A stretch of 64,000 nucleotides of DNA from Hypericum androsaemum (taxonomy: Eukaryota > Streptophyta > Magnoliopsida > Malpighiales > Hypericaceae): positions 6,528,516-6,592,515 of the forward strand of contig OZ023190.1 of NCBI GenBank assembly GCA_963995505.1, read 5' to 3'. Of the stretch, positions 45,738 to 58,944 are shown one piece after another (positions within the stretch are counted from its first letter, which is position 1; each line of letters opens with the position of its first letter). Made by a program: the position numbers and the translations under genes. Below the pieces are notes generated by a model that saw only the letters and a program-made list of their open reading frames with translations, did no database searches and was not told the origin of the DNA.

Positions 45738-48700
45738 TGATGTACGCAAAATTGTTCACAATTAAACGCACAAGCAAATAGTATAGTGGTAGGTAAGGTT
45801 CTTAGAATTGAGGGTTGAACACAAAATCAATGCAAATACTTATGTGAAGCAGGAAAATTAGAAGATTGTAAAGATTGTAAAGTAAATAAAACTAGATCGA
45901 AAATACAAATAAAAGACGAGTTGTAAATCAATGGAGATAAACGAGCACGATACCCTTACGGACTACTCATCTATGTCGAGACTATGGTTTTTATGAAGTT
46001 CTAACTAGTACCCGGAGTGTTCTAATGCATCTCCCTAACGCTTCCGCTCATTAGGATGACAAAACTAAGCTAGAGTAGTTCATGATTACTAATCAATACT
46101 TCCGCTCATTAATTAGACCAAGAACTAAACTAAACTCAATTATGAAGTTAACTCCTAGCGGGTTATCCCTTAGTATCAAGATTCCTCATTAATATCTTAA
46201 GACATTTCAATTGACTCTTCCGTTGATTCTAATGCCTTCCGGTATATTATTATCAACTAAATATTATAATCTAAGTGATCAAGTTAGATTAAGCATTAAG
46301 ATCATCAATTGACAACTACTACGAAAGATAATAACACCATAGCTAACATAGACGAGTAATCACATAATTAGGGTATCGCACTCACAAGAGAACTACTCGT
46401 TAATCATGTTAACAAAGCACAATAGATTAACAAAGAGCATGATAACAATTAACATAAAAGTAGAGATAGAGAAAGCTTAGTCGTGATGATCATGCCTTGC
46501 CAATCCCTTCCTCGTAGCTAACTGAAATCGTGGCTTTATTAAACTCCAAAGGCTGTCTCAATATGCCGTTGTCCAAAAACGTCCTCGAAGCCTAAGAACT
46601 AAGATCTATATATAAGCAAAAGTCTAACTAGAAATTAGGAAAACCTAGAGGAGGTTAAGCTAAATTGGAAGTCTTGCTGACCAAGTAATAATAAAATAAT
46701 ATAACTTAAGTCCTAAAGCCAAAACAGGAGGCTAAAAGTCAAATATAACTGAAACAAATCGAGTCCCCGTGTAAGAATGAAGTCCAAAAAATCCATCGTC
46801 GAGAGCCTGGCGCCCGCCAATGGAGTTGGCACCCGCCAATGTAGCTTTCTGTAACAGACTTGGCGCCCGCCAAGTCCCTGATCAGTTTCGTCGCATCTTC
46901 ATATTTTACAGTTTTGACCCTCTTTTACTTCGAATTTGGCTTCGACTATAAAAGACGAAATGTAGATCTCTCTTCACGCTTTCCAACGGTATCCATTTGA
47001 TATAATTGGACACTCGAGCAGAAAGTTATGACTCTTGCAATATAGTTTCTTGAAATTATCCCTCGAACGACCCCCATTGAGCTCCAATTTCCTACAAAAT
47101 TTGACGATGGGTAGAAATCTATTCTCGAACATAAATATACTAAAACGATCATAAGAATTGACATGACATAATAAATATAACTCAAAACATGACTAAACAT
47201 ACACGAAACATATGACAAAATATGAGCGTTTACACACTCATCACACCCCCACACTTATTTCCTTGCTTGTCCTCAAGTAAGGCACATCAGACACACCCCA
47301 CAATTTCATAATCTTATTAAAAGACCACCCCACGACTGAGTAGTGCACTTACCTGAGCACAAGGAGTAAGAACGTGTAGACACCTCATCCTTAATAGTTT
47401 AACCCAGTTTTCGCACTTAGTAGATTACACTAGAAGGTTGATCACTCAGAGGTTCAGAAATTTAAGCTCACATATATGAGTAGTCAACTACCTATCACTC
47501 GCATACATGTCCGGGATCTCAAAGTTTCATATGTCTCACTCAGTGGTGCCTCCATAAATGTGGGGCTCATGATCAATTGGACTTTTCAACTGGTTGTAAT
47601 GGGGTTAGGGTCAGGTGAGGATAATATATGTAGGAAGTAGCTAAACCACCCGGCCGAGGAGCTCACAAAAATATTCTAGCTCTCGTCTATTCTAAACATT
47701 TCACACTATATCTAATATGCACTCATCCCAAGATTACACCCAAATCCTATTGATCACTTAGCTCGAGCCGTGCCATTTATTCACTTTCCAACCACTTTCC
47801 AAACTTTCCATACTCCCATCATTAAACGTTTGTTCCTTTTTCAACTTTCACATTCCCTTTTTATCACTTTTTTACTTTTTTCTTTCTTCTTTTCCTTCAC
47901 TTTTCTTTTTTGTCTTTCTTTCTTTTTTTGCTTTTTTTCTCTTTTCACTTTTCACAACCTTCCTCAATCACATGAAATTCATCACATTGCACATCAAAGG
48001 CAACTGGTCTCGGCTTCTTTGTTGGCCTCAATTCTACCCATTACCCCATTGTTTATTCCCGAGCTATTCTACCAAATGAACCCTTACAATAATACCCCAA
48101 AGATTAAGACCTAATGCATCCTCGGACCAAAGTGATCAAAGGTGGGTAAGATTGTGGATATAGGGCTTACATATTGGCTTACATATAATATTTCAAGAAA
48201 AAAGGCTTAAGCTCAACGTGTATAAACAAGGGATATACAGGGTTTTCAGTTCTAAGGCTCTAGGCTCAAAATCAAAGATGGCCCCCGTCCTGTCACTTAC
48301 ACCCACACCACCAAAACGGTACCAAGTGATGGCATGAAACTCGATGATCGGAGCAATGTAGGCACCTCATGCTATGCAGAGACGGTTGTCTCCTCCTTCT
48401 GCTCTAAAATCTCATAAGATCACTCATCAATGCCGCTAGTATAATCTACCAAGTGCAACCACTAACCTAAACAACCAAGGGTGTTGTTCCTACACGTCTT
48501 TCTTCGTCATGCTCAGGCTTGATCCCTAACAAGGTATGGAATTTAACTTTTGACAACACTGCATTCAAAAACACAAACAAACGCAATCCTAAATTCAGAC
48601 CTAGACTCAATCACATACGCCAAATTGAAATAAAACGCACGTTGACCCCCCCACACTTATTAAACACATTGTCCTCAATGTAGGGGACACAAGCAAATAG

Positions 48701-51700
48701 CACAGCATAGAAACAAAGACCACAAGGACATGACAGACACTACGATAATAGACAATAAGAAAGGGAAGGGATGGGTACTGCCCGTCAATCGTCAGTGGGA
48801 GGTGGTGGGGAAAGTTGGTGGGGTTTTGCTCGAACTGCCTTTTTGCGCAACAAAGTTTGTGTATGGACTGACGAATTCTGCTGTAGCTCGCTTTTTCTCT
48901 ACTCTGAACCTCCTGCTAAGACCATTAAAATACTGAATCAAAATAACAATACTGAAGTGAATACAAACATAAAGAAAAATTAAATACTAAACGTGCTAAT
49001 TTAGAGTCGTTAGCTTGACTTTGTTACTCCCTGTGGCACTATGGTGGATAGAGCCGCTTATCGGTTACTTAGAATTCTATTTCATCTGGGCCTATGCGGA
49101 GAAGTCGCTTGCCCTTATGAACATCCACCATTGCATGACAAGTGTTGAGGAATGGACGTCCCATAATCAATGGGTAACTTTCATTAGTAGCATAGTCCAG
49201 CACCACAAAATCTACAGGTACGAGAGACTTGTCGACTTTGATTATCACATCCTCCACGATTCCATATGGTTTCTTGACTGATTGATCGGCTAGTTGAAGG
49301 TACATCTCCTTTGGCTTGAGGCCTCCAAGTACAAGTTTCCTAAAAATCGTAAGAGGCATGAGGTTAATATTGGCACCCAAATCACATAAGCAATGCAAAA
49401 ATTGAATACCATCAATATTGCAAGGAATAGTAAAACTCCCTGGATCTTTTAGTTTTGGCGGTATGTTTTCTACCAAAGGGATCATCTTGCCATCATTCTG
49501 CCTTTTCTTCCTCGCGATGATTTCCTTCAGAAACTCAGCATATTATGGCCTTTTATCTAACATCTCCAAGAAAGAGACATGGATTTGAATTTCTTCCATT
49601 GTCTCTATGAATTCATGGGCCTTCTCATCGATCACTGCTACTTTCTTGACTTGTTGAGGTGATGGTGGAGGAACATAAGAATCCTTTTTTTGCACTGATA
49701 TATGCTGGTTGCTCCTTCTTCTCAGTAACTACCTCATCCTCTATGGCTGGCTTGATCAGTTTGGCACATTCTTTTGAAGAGGATTTGTCTTCAAGTGGTG
49801 GCTTTCTCCAGAGTCTTTGCGGGAATAGAGGTGGAGGGACATAAGGTGGTGGACGAATATACGGTTCATCATCCTTATCCACACTCCTCAATGTGATGGC
49901 CATCACCTGTCCTCGTGGGTTCGACTCGGTATTGCTGGGTAGAGCACCTATTTCTCTTTGAGTATTTGCTGCAGCCAAATTTTCGAGTTCGATCTCCATC
50001 TTCTTGAGTTGCGTGGCTTGCCCCTTTAGGTATGTCTCAAACTCTTGTTGACGTGCTTCACAACGATTCATCCACTGCACAGTTATACTTTGTTGTTGGA
50101 TAGACTGCTGGACTACCCCCACTAACTTATCGATCTTGTCACCCATTTCTTTGACTTGCTCGCCCAAATATGGTTTTCTAGAGTCTTGCTGGGCACTAGT
50201 GTTGTGTGCTTGCTGACCAAATCGAGAAAAATTTGGCTGAGCATTAGCTTGTTGTGAGTAGCCCATTCCTGGTGGTGTTCTATCAGCAATGGCCTGGATC
50301 TCTTCCAACATTAGACAGTCAGTTGTGGGATGTGTCCCTTTGCAAAGCTGACACGTATCTTGCACCACAGCTGCCTGTTCATTGTCATTGGTCAACTTGT
50401 CAAGTCTTTTGGTAAGTGCTTCTATTTGAGCTTCGAGCTTCATGTTGGCATTTACTATGAGTACTCCTCAAGCTGCTTCCTTACATGGTTGCCTAGCACG
50501 TTCTTTTGGCCACATACCATTGACTTCAGCCATTTCCTCCATTAAGCGAGCAGCTTTATCAGCAGTCTTCCTCAAGAACACCCCTTGAGAGGAGGCATAA
50601 ATATGATCACGGGATGGGCCATCTAACCCATTGTAGAAGATTTTCATGAGGTTGTCTTGAGTTATACCATATTGAGGGAAGGCACTTTGGAGATCCGTAA
50701 ACCGTTTCCAGACTTCATAGATGCTCTCCCCATCTCCTTGGATAAACGTGTTGATTTCTTGCAAGAGTTTGGCTGACTTGGCCATAGAAAAGAACTTCCT
50801 GAGAAAAACATGGGCCAGATCATTTCAACTCTGAATCATCTCTCCTTTCAACTTGTTCTACCAAACACGAGCTCGATCTTTCAAAGAAAAGTGAAAGAGG
50901 CGCAGCTTCAAGACATCATCATCGATATTTTGGAATTTCATGATGTTGCAGATATCTTCAAATCGAGATAGATGGTCTTGAAGATCTTCGCTTGGTAAGC
51001 CGCCAAATTGGACTGAGTTTTGTAGTAGTTCGACAATCGCTGCTGGAATCTGGAAAGAGTAGGGACCTACAGGTAGTTGTTGTAGACCATTAGGGTTCCC
51101 ATTCCATGTAGGAACAGATGATTCCAACAGCGTCCTTCTTCATGGAGCGTCCCCTACAGCTTGGAGCGCTCCGTCTTCCTGATTTTGTGCCATTGCTTTG
51201 GCTTGGTCTCGCTTCTCACGCCTAATTACCCTTTCGAGTACTCCGATGTCAACCTCAAGTACAGTATTTGTGTCAAGGTCGAGTCCTTCACTCCGGGTTC
51301 TTGGCATGCACTAGAGAATCCTGAAAAAGAAATCACACGAAATCAGTAAGTTTGCCACACAAAACCAATTGCTATTAAGTTTATGTCCTAAAATCTCAGT
51401 TTCGTGTCGACGGCGCCAATTTGATGTACGCAAAATTGTTCACAATTAAACGCACAAGCAAATAGTATAGTGGTAGGAAAGGTTCTTAGAACTGAGGGTT
51501 GAGCACAAAATCAATGCAAATACTTATGTGAAGTAGGAAAATTAGAAGATTGTAAAGATTGTATAGTAAATAAAACTAGATCGGAAATACAAATAAAAGA
51601 CGAGTTGTAAATCAATGGAGATAAACGATCACGATACCCTTACGGACTACCCATCTATGTCGAGACTATGGTTTTTATGAAGTTCTAACTAGTACTCGGA

Positions 51701-52965
51701 GTGTTCTAATGCATCTCCCTAACGCTTCCGCTCATTAGGATGACAAAACTAAGCTAGAGTAGTTCATGATTACTAATCAACACTTTCACTCATTAATTAG
51801 ATCAAGAACTAAACTAAATTCAATTATGAAGTTAACTCCTAGTGGGTTATCCCTTAGTATCAAGATTTCTCATTAATATCTTAAGACATGTCAATTGACT
51901 CTTCCGTTGATTCTAATGCCTTCCGGTCCATTATTATCAACTAAATATCATAATCTAAGTGATCAAGTTAGATTAAGCATTAAGATCATCAATTGACAAC
52001 TACTACGAAAAATAATCAAAGCATAGCTAACATAGACGAGTAATCATATAATTAGGGCATCGCACTTACAAGAGAACTACTCGCTAATCATGTTAACAAA
52101 GCACAATAGATTAACGAAGAGCATGATAACAATTAACATAAAGGTAGAGATAGAGAAAGCTTAGTCGTGATGATCAAGCCTTGCCAATCCCTTCCTCGTA
52201 GCTAACTGAAATCGTGGCTTTATTAAACTCCAAAGGCTGTCTCAATATGCCGTCGTCCAAAAACGTCCTCGAAGCCTAAGAACTAAGACCTATATATAAG
52301 CAAAAGTCTAACTAGAAATTAGGAAAACATAGAGGAGGTTAAGCTAAATTGGAAGTCTTGCTGACCAAGTAATAATAAAATAATATAACTTAAGTCCTAA
52401 AGCCAAAACAGGAGGCTAAAAGTCGAATATAACTGAAACAAATCGAGTCCCCGTGTAAGAAGGAAGTCCGAAAAATCCGTCGTCGAGGGCCTGGCGCCCG
52501 CGAATGGAGTCGGCGCCCGCGAATGGTGTCGGCGCCCGCCAATGTAGCTTTCTGTAACAGACTTGGCGCCCGCCAAGTATTTCGCGCTCGCCAAGTCCCT
52601 GATCAGCTTCATTGCATCTTCGTATTTTATAGTTTTGACCCTCTTCCACTTTGAATTTGGCTTCGACTATAAAAAACGAAATGTAGATCTCTCTTCAAGC
52701 TTTCCAACGGTATCTCATTTGATATAATTTTACACTCGAGGAGAAAGTTATGACTCTTGAAATATAGTCTCTTGAAATTACCCCTCGAACGACCCCCATT
52801 GAGCTCCAAGTTCCTACAAAATATGACGATGGGTAGAAATCTATTCCCGAACATAAATATACTAAAATGATCATAAGAATTGACATGACATAATAAATAT
52901 AACTCAAAACATGACTAAACATACACGAAACATATGACAAAATATGAGCGTTTACACACTCATCA
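45738..52965 (-). mobile_element. Athila-like Ty3/gypsy retrotransposon, gag-protease only
   Basis: The two LTRs are 45738-47243 and 51422-52965, both TGATGTACGC...CACTCATCA in the plus reading. Duplication AAAAC flanks the element (45733-45737 and 52966-52970). On the minus strand the primer-binding site AATTGGCGCCGTCGACACG follows the 5' LTR, and a polypurine tract AGTGTGGGGGTG precedes the 3' LTR. The interior is about 4.2 kb. Only gag and protease are recognisable, and about 1.8 kb (47244-49068) where pol should end lacks reverse transcriptase, RNase H and integrase. It is therefore non-autonomous. The LTRs remain alike apart from indels. Confidence 0.93.
49069..51127 (-). pseudogene. Athila-like gag and aspartic protease, broken
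   Basis: Gag runs in one frame from 51127 to 49625 with three in-frame stops (after DRARVW, after KLKGEMIQS, and after QPCKEAA). Recognisable parts are FGGLPSEDLQDHLSRFEDIC, then VWKRFTDLQSAFPQYGI and a zinc knuckle CQLCKGTHPTTDC. A frame change leads to the protease at 49485-49069: FLHCLCDLGANINLMPLTIF, where the active-site Asp sits in DLGA as is usual for Athila-type elements, and YPLIMGRPFLNT. The frame ends at DEIEF without entering reverse transcriptase. It is inactive as it stands. Confidence 0.88.
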
Positions 52966-53107
52966 AAAACTGTCAAAGTATGTTAAAACTAAAAGTACGT
53001 AACATGGTCATTTAACCTAGACCTTAAGCAGGGGCGGAGCTAGAAAATTTGAGGAGTGGGGGTAATATAATTTTTTCCAAAAAGTTGAACGTATGTAATT
53101 ACAATAT

Positions 53108-56100
53108 TTATAATTGTCCTCTACGATTACTCATGCGTTGAAATCGCTCCATAATAGCTACATTGGCAATACAATAAAATACGTCTTTCTCGATATATGT
53201 AATTAAACAATCAGCTAGCAATTGATCTCCCATCTTCTTTCGAAGACGATTCTTCAAAATATTCATGGCAGAAAAGACTCTCTCAACACTTTGATGAGTG
53301 TGGAAACACTCATCTTTTGTGTTTATTTTAGAGTAGTTTTACCGTTGTTTCTATTGCTTTTGTTTGTTCTTCATTGTCGTAATGTCATTTATCGTGCATT
53401 ATTTGTTTTAGTGTAGTCTTATGTTTTTGTTGTGTTTTCTTCATGCTAGGAGATTTGGTGAGGTGAAGTGGAGTAAGTGAGGTCACCTTGGGTCATCGTA
53501 TGCGATTTGATTTGCCGGGAGGAAGGACGCTTAATCGAGACCTCGAAGACGTGGGTGAGGTGGACCTCTTGTGACTCCAATGCTGATAACTTTCTCATCC
53601 AAAGCCTGATGGAGACGAGTGAGATGGCTTTGGAAAGAAGACATCTGGGGCTACAACTTTGTCTCTAATGATCTTCTTCAAATTCGGAGTCTAAGAGGGG
53701 AGAACGCTGGATTCAATGTCGTGGTCCAATTCTGTCAAGATTTTATCACAAGTGGGCCGAATTTGAAGGCTTGTTTTGGGCCCATTTTGGGCTTTAATTG
53801 TAATTTCGTGGCTTACACATTTTGGGGGGGAAAAATCTTGTATAAAAACCTTTGCTTTGCTTTCCTTTAGGGACATTAGATATTTTGCAAAAAATTCTCA
53901 CCAACTCCCCCACTAACTTTCTCTTCTTTGGAGAGAAAAACTTGGCTCTCCATTGTTGGATCTAGGAAGCCATTGTTGAAGCTTGTGTAGGGAACTTGAA
54001 GGAGGATATTGAGGAAGCTTTGAAGATCATCTTGAGCTTTCTCTTACTCCCTCTTTTGTCCATGTTTTGCTTGCATAGTTTAATGAATATGTTGAGCTAT
54101 TTGGTGAATATGTGTGAGTAGTTGATTAGTGAGTTTGGTGCCTTGATGGTACCTACTTAGCTAATGGTTTAGGGGGTTAACATGCCTAGGTATGTGTACT
54201 AGTTAATGAGCTTAATGCTTTATCTCGTTTGATCACCTTGATGATGAACTTGGTTAATGTTAATCGCCGAGAGGGGTTAGGATTAACGGACCTTTTAACT
54301 AGTTGAGTAGAAACCTATTGATGAGAGATCACCTTAGGTGACTAGTTGTCCAAAGGATGGTGATTATAGTTGGTGATTAGTTAGATTAGATGGCTAATTT
54401 TTTGCGAGAGCGTGGTTGGTTCTTCTAAGTCTAGTTAACAATCGATTTAGACTAGTTTGTCGCAAGAGCGTTGATTAATTGCCTTCAAAACATTCGGACC
54501 ATATCGTAAACTTAATAAACCCCATAAGCCATTTGGTTATTTAGGTTGTCATTGGTACCATGCTCACTCTTGTTTTAAGTGTTTAAACTAGAGCCTTGTT
54601 TAGTTGCAATTTTATTTCAAGTAGCATATCGTGTTTGGAATTGACACCTCCATTTCTTATAGTCCTAAACTAGTGGTAGAGTCGAGTTTGCGGCCTAGCT
54701 TAGTCCTTGTGGGACGACAATCCCTTACTTACTCATTATTGCAAGAGGGGTGAAAATCCTTCCTTTCACACTTGCAGTCGCAACCAGCAATATCAAAGCT
54801 AATTTCAGGAGCCGAAATACCGTAGGATAAATGAGATGTCTCTGTGTTTGCACCAACTTCTGAGCCAAAATATCGATCCTCTTTATATCATAAAATTCAT
54901 CATTAGATCTTATGTCAGCAATATAATTATCCAACTGACTATCCAGTGCCAAGATATCTAATGACAAAAAGTCACGTGGATAAAACTTAGTCAGACCAAG
55001 TAATTTTTTCTTATCAAAAGCAGCAAATGATTCATCCGGACTCAAACATGCCACACCAAGAAGCAATTCAGTGTTGATCTCAGTAAATCGACTATTTAAT
55101 TCCTGAAGCTGCGTATCTATAATTGCATAGAAAATATCAGCTTGATAATGGTGCAGATTAGTAACCTGAAAATTTTTGCGCCGAGATCTTCCACTTGGCT
55201 GAAACGTATGTTCCATATGTGAAACAATAATCTCACATTTTGTGCAAAATGCTGAAGCTTCTAATAGCAAAGAAGTCCACCCTGTATCTTTTAAATCTTG
55301 CAACCTTTGTTTTGACACTTTTACTAGTGTCATGGCTCCAGCAATGTTTTGATCCTTTCGTTGTAAAGTCTGTGATAATTCATTGGCGATTCCTAATATG
55401 CTCTTCATAAGATGAAAACTGAATATAAAGTCAAATGATTGAAGTGAGTCCAATAGAGAATTAGCTTTGACTCGTTGAATAGATCCAGTTCCATCCTCAG
55501 CTACGATATCCAATACCTTTATCAAAAAGTTGAAGAAAATTCATTAGCTTTTATGCATGCATAAATAATTAATAATAATAAAATACTTAAAGATATAGGA
55601 ATTAATTAATATAAAAATAAATATCTTAAGAAAAAATATTACCTTGATTATGGGATCGAACATTAGTTGTAAATTCAAAAGTGAACCATAATGTGAACCC
55701 CATCTTGTATCACATGCTCGTCTAACACCAAGTTCTTGATTCAAACCCCTTCCACTTGCAAGTTCACCATTTTCTAATCCCTTGACAATTCTAGCAGCAT
55801 TTTGTTCTCTCAAAATATCACGACGTCGACATGATGCCCCAACAACATTTAAGACCATAGCTATCAAGTTGAATAGAGATGTAACATGATCGATATTTTT
55901 AGCAACAACTACCAATGTTAACTGAAGCTAGTGAGCAAAGCAGTGAACATAATGCGCAGATTCATTCTCCCTCATAATTATACTTTTCAACCCATTGAAT
56001 TCTCCTCTCATATTACTTGCTCTATCATACCCTTGTCCACGCAATCTGGACAAACTTAATCCATACTTCATAAAAGTTAACTCAATCCCTTTCTTGAGTG

Positions 56101-57076
56101 AAGGAGCAGTTGTATAAGAAACACGAACAATATCCAAAAATTGCTCAATTATACAACCTTTTCTGTTGACATACCTTATCACAATAATCATCTGCTCTTT
56201 GACTGAAACATCACGAGATTCGTCAATCAAGATAGCAAATAAATCATCTCCCAAATCAGCAATAATAGCATTAGCAGTTTCAATTGTACACGCGCTAATA
56301 ATGTCATATTGTATATCATGAGATGTTAGCTTCAGATTATCTGGAGCATTTTTACCGATAACCTTTTTAATATCTTCGTTATGGTCAGCCAGAAAATTCA
56401 GAAGTTCAAGATAGTTACCTCTGTTCATCGACTTTTCAGACTCATCATGACCACGAAAAGGAAGCCCTTGGCTCAACAGAAAATGAACACAGTCCACAGA
56501 AGCACATCAGCGTGTTCGATACTGCCTTTTTTCTAACTCAGAATACCTACTAAAATAGATGCTCAAATATTGTTTCTGATTCATCAAAGCATAACATTTT
56601 TTTACGGATTGAGAATGACTGCTGTTAAGTTTTCATGCATGAGTAGTAAACCTTTCTGGTTTATTCCAGGAACTAAAACCTTCCACAACAAAGGAGTCTC
56701 TACCTCCATGCTTGTCATTTTCAGACTTAAATAAATAGCAACAAAGACAAAATACAGCTTCTTTGTTTATGATATACACCAACCAATTTTTATGATCATC
56801 AAACCAAGCAGGATTAAAAGAACGTGCCACAGTTCCAAATTTCTTTTTCTAAAAATTATGTCTCCTAGGCTGACAAGGTCCAGATAATATATACTTTCTT
56901 CTTACTCTATCACGGACATCAGGATGATATAATAAAATTCTTGGTCTCAAACCAGGATCTGAAGGAAGATTTTCCAAATCAATCTCGACATAAGCTTGTT
57001 TGAAACTCCTTTCTATGCTTTTAGAACCACTAACTTCGTCAATAGGCCTCTTACCTTTTGTCATATACTTATCCAT
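53108..57076 (-). pseudogene. hAT transposase (TTF-type zinc finger, DUF4371, C-terminal dimerisation), broken
   Basis: One frame starts at ATG 57076 (MDKYMTKGKRP) and continues to the solo LTR with four in-frame stops (after CQPRRHNF, after ERFTTHA, after YRTR and after HYVHCFAH). An intron of 126 bp is likely at 55517-55642. Domains in order are the TTF-type part (AWFDDHKNWLVYIINKEAVF with CLCCYLF), the DUF4371 core (DDLFAILIDESRDVSVKEQM; LRGQGYDRASNMRGEFNGLK) and CDTRWGSHYGSLLNL, then the C-terminal dimerisation region. That last part is cut at ATASV by the solo LTR and resumes at 53291 as ERVFSAMNILKNRLRKKMGD, ending with a stop at 53108. It belongs to the group often annotated zinc finger MYM-type protein 1-like. 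Confidence 0.9.
53292..54768 (+). mobile_element. Solo LTR (1477 bp) inside the hAT transposase
   Basis: It starts TGATGAGTGTGGAAACACTC and ends CCTTTCA, and CACTT is duplicated on both sides (53287-53291 and 54769-54773). The first bases resemble the sense start of the Athila-like LTR (TGATGAGTGTGTAAACGCTC), so it is a related family in plus orientation. No internal region is present, which is the usual product of recombination between the two LTRs of one element. Confidence 0.88.
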
Positions 57077-57932
57077 AACTGATCAGAAATATAAAATTAA
57101 ACAGATTAATATAAATCAATACCGCAATAAGGAAGACAATTTTACCAATATTAATACATCGAAATCGAAAACATAAATTGTTTGAACATCACAGTAACAG
57201 AGAGATGGGAGAATATATGAAATAATGTTTAAAATGTGATATACATACACACGACAAAGTCTATCATCATCTTCCAATATATTCGGTATCGGATAGGAAA
57301 TAGAATTATGAATTTCATACAAAACCTAACAACTAATACAAACCCTAACCTAATGGAAATAATGCAAATTAAATTCTGATTAAAAAACTCAAACAAAAAC
57401 GTAAAAACTGGAAAATCTAACAAACAAGAAATTAGAAATCCCACCGAGCAAGCTGTCACCTTAACAAGGTGATAATCCACCTAGTAAGCTCTCGAAAATT
57501 TTAAAACTGGACATAGCGGCTTTCACGAGAAGGGATCGATTAAAATATTTTAGGGTTTCAGTTATTTTAGTAGGCAACTTCAGCTAGTTGGATTCGCCTT
57601 TATGGTAAAGTGGGTGATTTGTCTTTAGGGCTTTTTTTTTTTTTGAAATAAGTCTTTAGGGTTTTAAGGGTACTAATTTAGTTGCATCTAGTTGGCCCAA
57701 CCCAGAATTGCTAAGTAGATGAATTAAAATCCGAATTTATGTTTTTTCTCTCCTAATTCGAATCCGAATCTAAATTCGAAATAAAAATATCGGATAATCC
57801 AAATTTTAGTGGGGTCAATTTCTAATTTTAGTAGGGACATACATTAAAAAATATAACTAGTTATCAAAAAAAAATTTAAGTGGGGGCAATTGCCCCCACA
57901 CTATACAACGTACCTCCGCCACTGACCTTAAG

Positions 57933-58944
57933 GGTTTATATAGAACTAGAATGAAAAAAACCTAAATTGGTAGGAGGCCTCAAATAAGAAAAACCCCTAG
58001 TCTATTGCCGCCCAAAAAAAAAGACTAAATATGTTGTGTATCATGCGTGAGTAATGACATGACAGTCTGGAGTAAGGCGTACGCTTCAGCCCAAGCGTAC
58101 GTCTCTACCTTCAATCGTAAATTCTCGTGTACGCTTCAGCTCAGGCGTACGCCTCCATGAGTTATCGTAGAATTCTCCATACATATCCTTTGGTTAGCTT
58201 GTGTATTATCTCAGGTGGTCTATGACTCGTGGTTAATTCCAATGACAGAGCAAGAAGTTGCGAAAAATTTTAGGCGGTCCATTTTCCTAGTTCATATGCA
58301 ATGGCATGTAGTCCGTATTTATCATTTAAAGGCCATAGAGTAACCTATTATATGTAGGTTCAAGTGGACGGGAATGTGTGGAACAGTCTGGGCTCGCAAA
58401 GGTACTCTTTATGCCCTTTGTGCCATGTTGTACCGTGGATACGTTCTGCGAGAGCAGAGAGATATAAATTTGTGTCTCGTGGGAATCTTGCCTATATTAG
58501 GTAGAACTTTGAAGTTTCTTTTAAGTTTCTTGATGGAGTTGTTGATCGTGTGTCTTATTTGGAGTTTCAGTCAAGTGTTTTGTTTGGAGTATCGATCTTG
58601 CATTGTGTTTGTAATTATTGAGTTGAGATTGTTATATGTTAACTGTGGTGTTGTGAATGTGTTATTTTTTTATATTAATGTGAATATAAGAAGGAATTAG
58701 ATATCTTACTAAGGTATATGCTGATTTTAGTTAATCTAAATGGCGAGATGACGAGACAGGGTACAAATAAGGGTTGATCATGATGATATACTTCAGAGAA
58801 TTTGATAAAGTTTAATTAATTAGATTTTCTTCGTATTGTAATAAGAGTTTTGATTTAGATTCATCAATTTTAATGATTCGTTAAAGATGAGTATTCAAAT
58901 ATTTATTCTCTTTGTCTTACCAATTAAGCCAGCGGATAAATACT
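57933..58944. other. Intergenic; no gene; palindromic words near 58079-58165
   Basis: Four copies of a self-complementary GCGTACGC-type word lie at 58076-58165 within a duplicated phrase ('gtacgcttcagc-caggcgtacg'). No coding region was recognised. Confidence 0.55.

Larger units (their letters stand above)
53029..57924 (-). mobile_element. hAT-superfamily DNA transposon with 8-bp target duplication
   Basis: The terminal repeats are CAGGGGCGGAGCTAG at 53029 and, in reverse complement, CAGTGGCGGAGGTAC at the right end (57924). The perfect 8-bp duplication ACCTTAAG flanks it at 53021-53028 and 57925-57932, as expected of hAT elements. It encodes a TTF-type/DUF4371 transposase on the minus strand and has been split by a solo LTR at 53292-54768. 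Confidence 0.94.

Noticed and set aside
46946..47254. 102-codon minus ORF also seen at 52695 and 60181
   Set aside because: It lies wholly within the LTRs and recurs only because the LTR recurs; no domain was recognised.
47770..48114. 114-codon plus ORF rich in Phe and Leu
   Set aside because: It is a T/C-rich low-complexity stretch within the interior of the retrotransposon and on the wrong strand.
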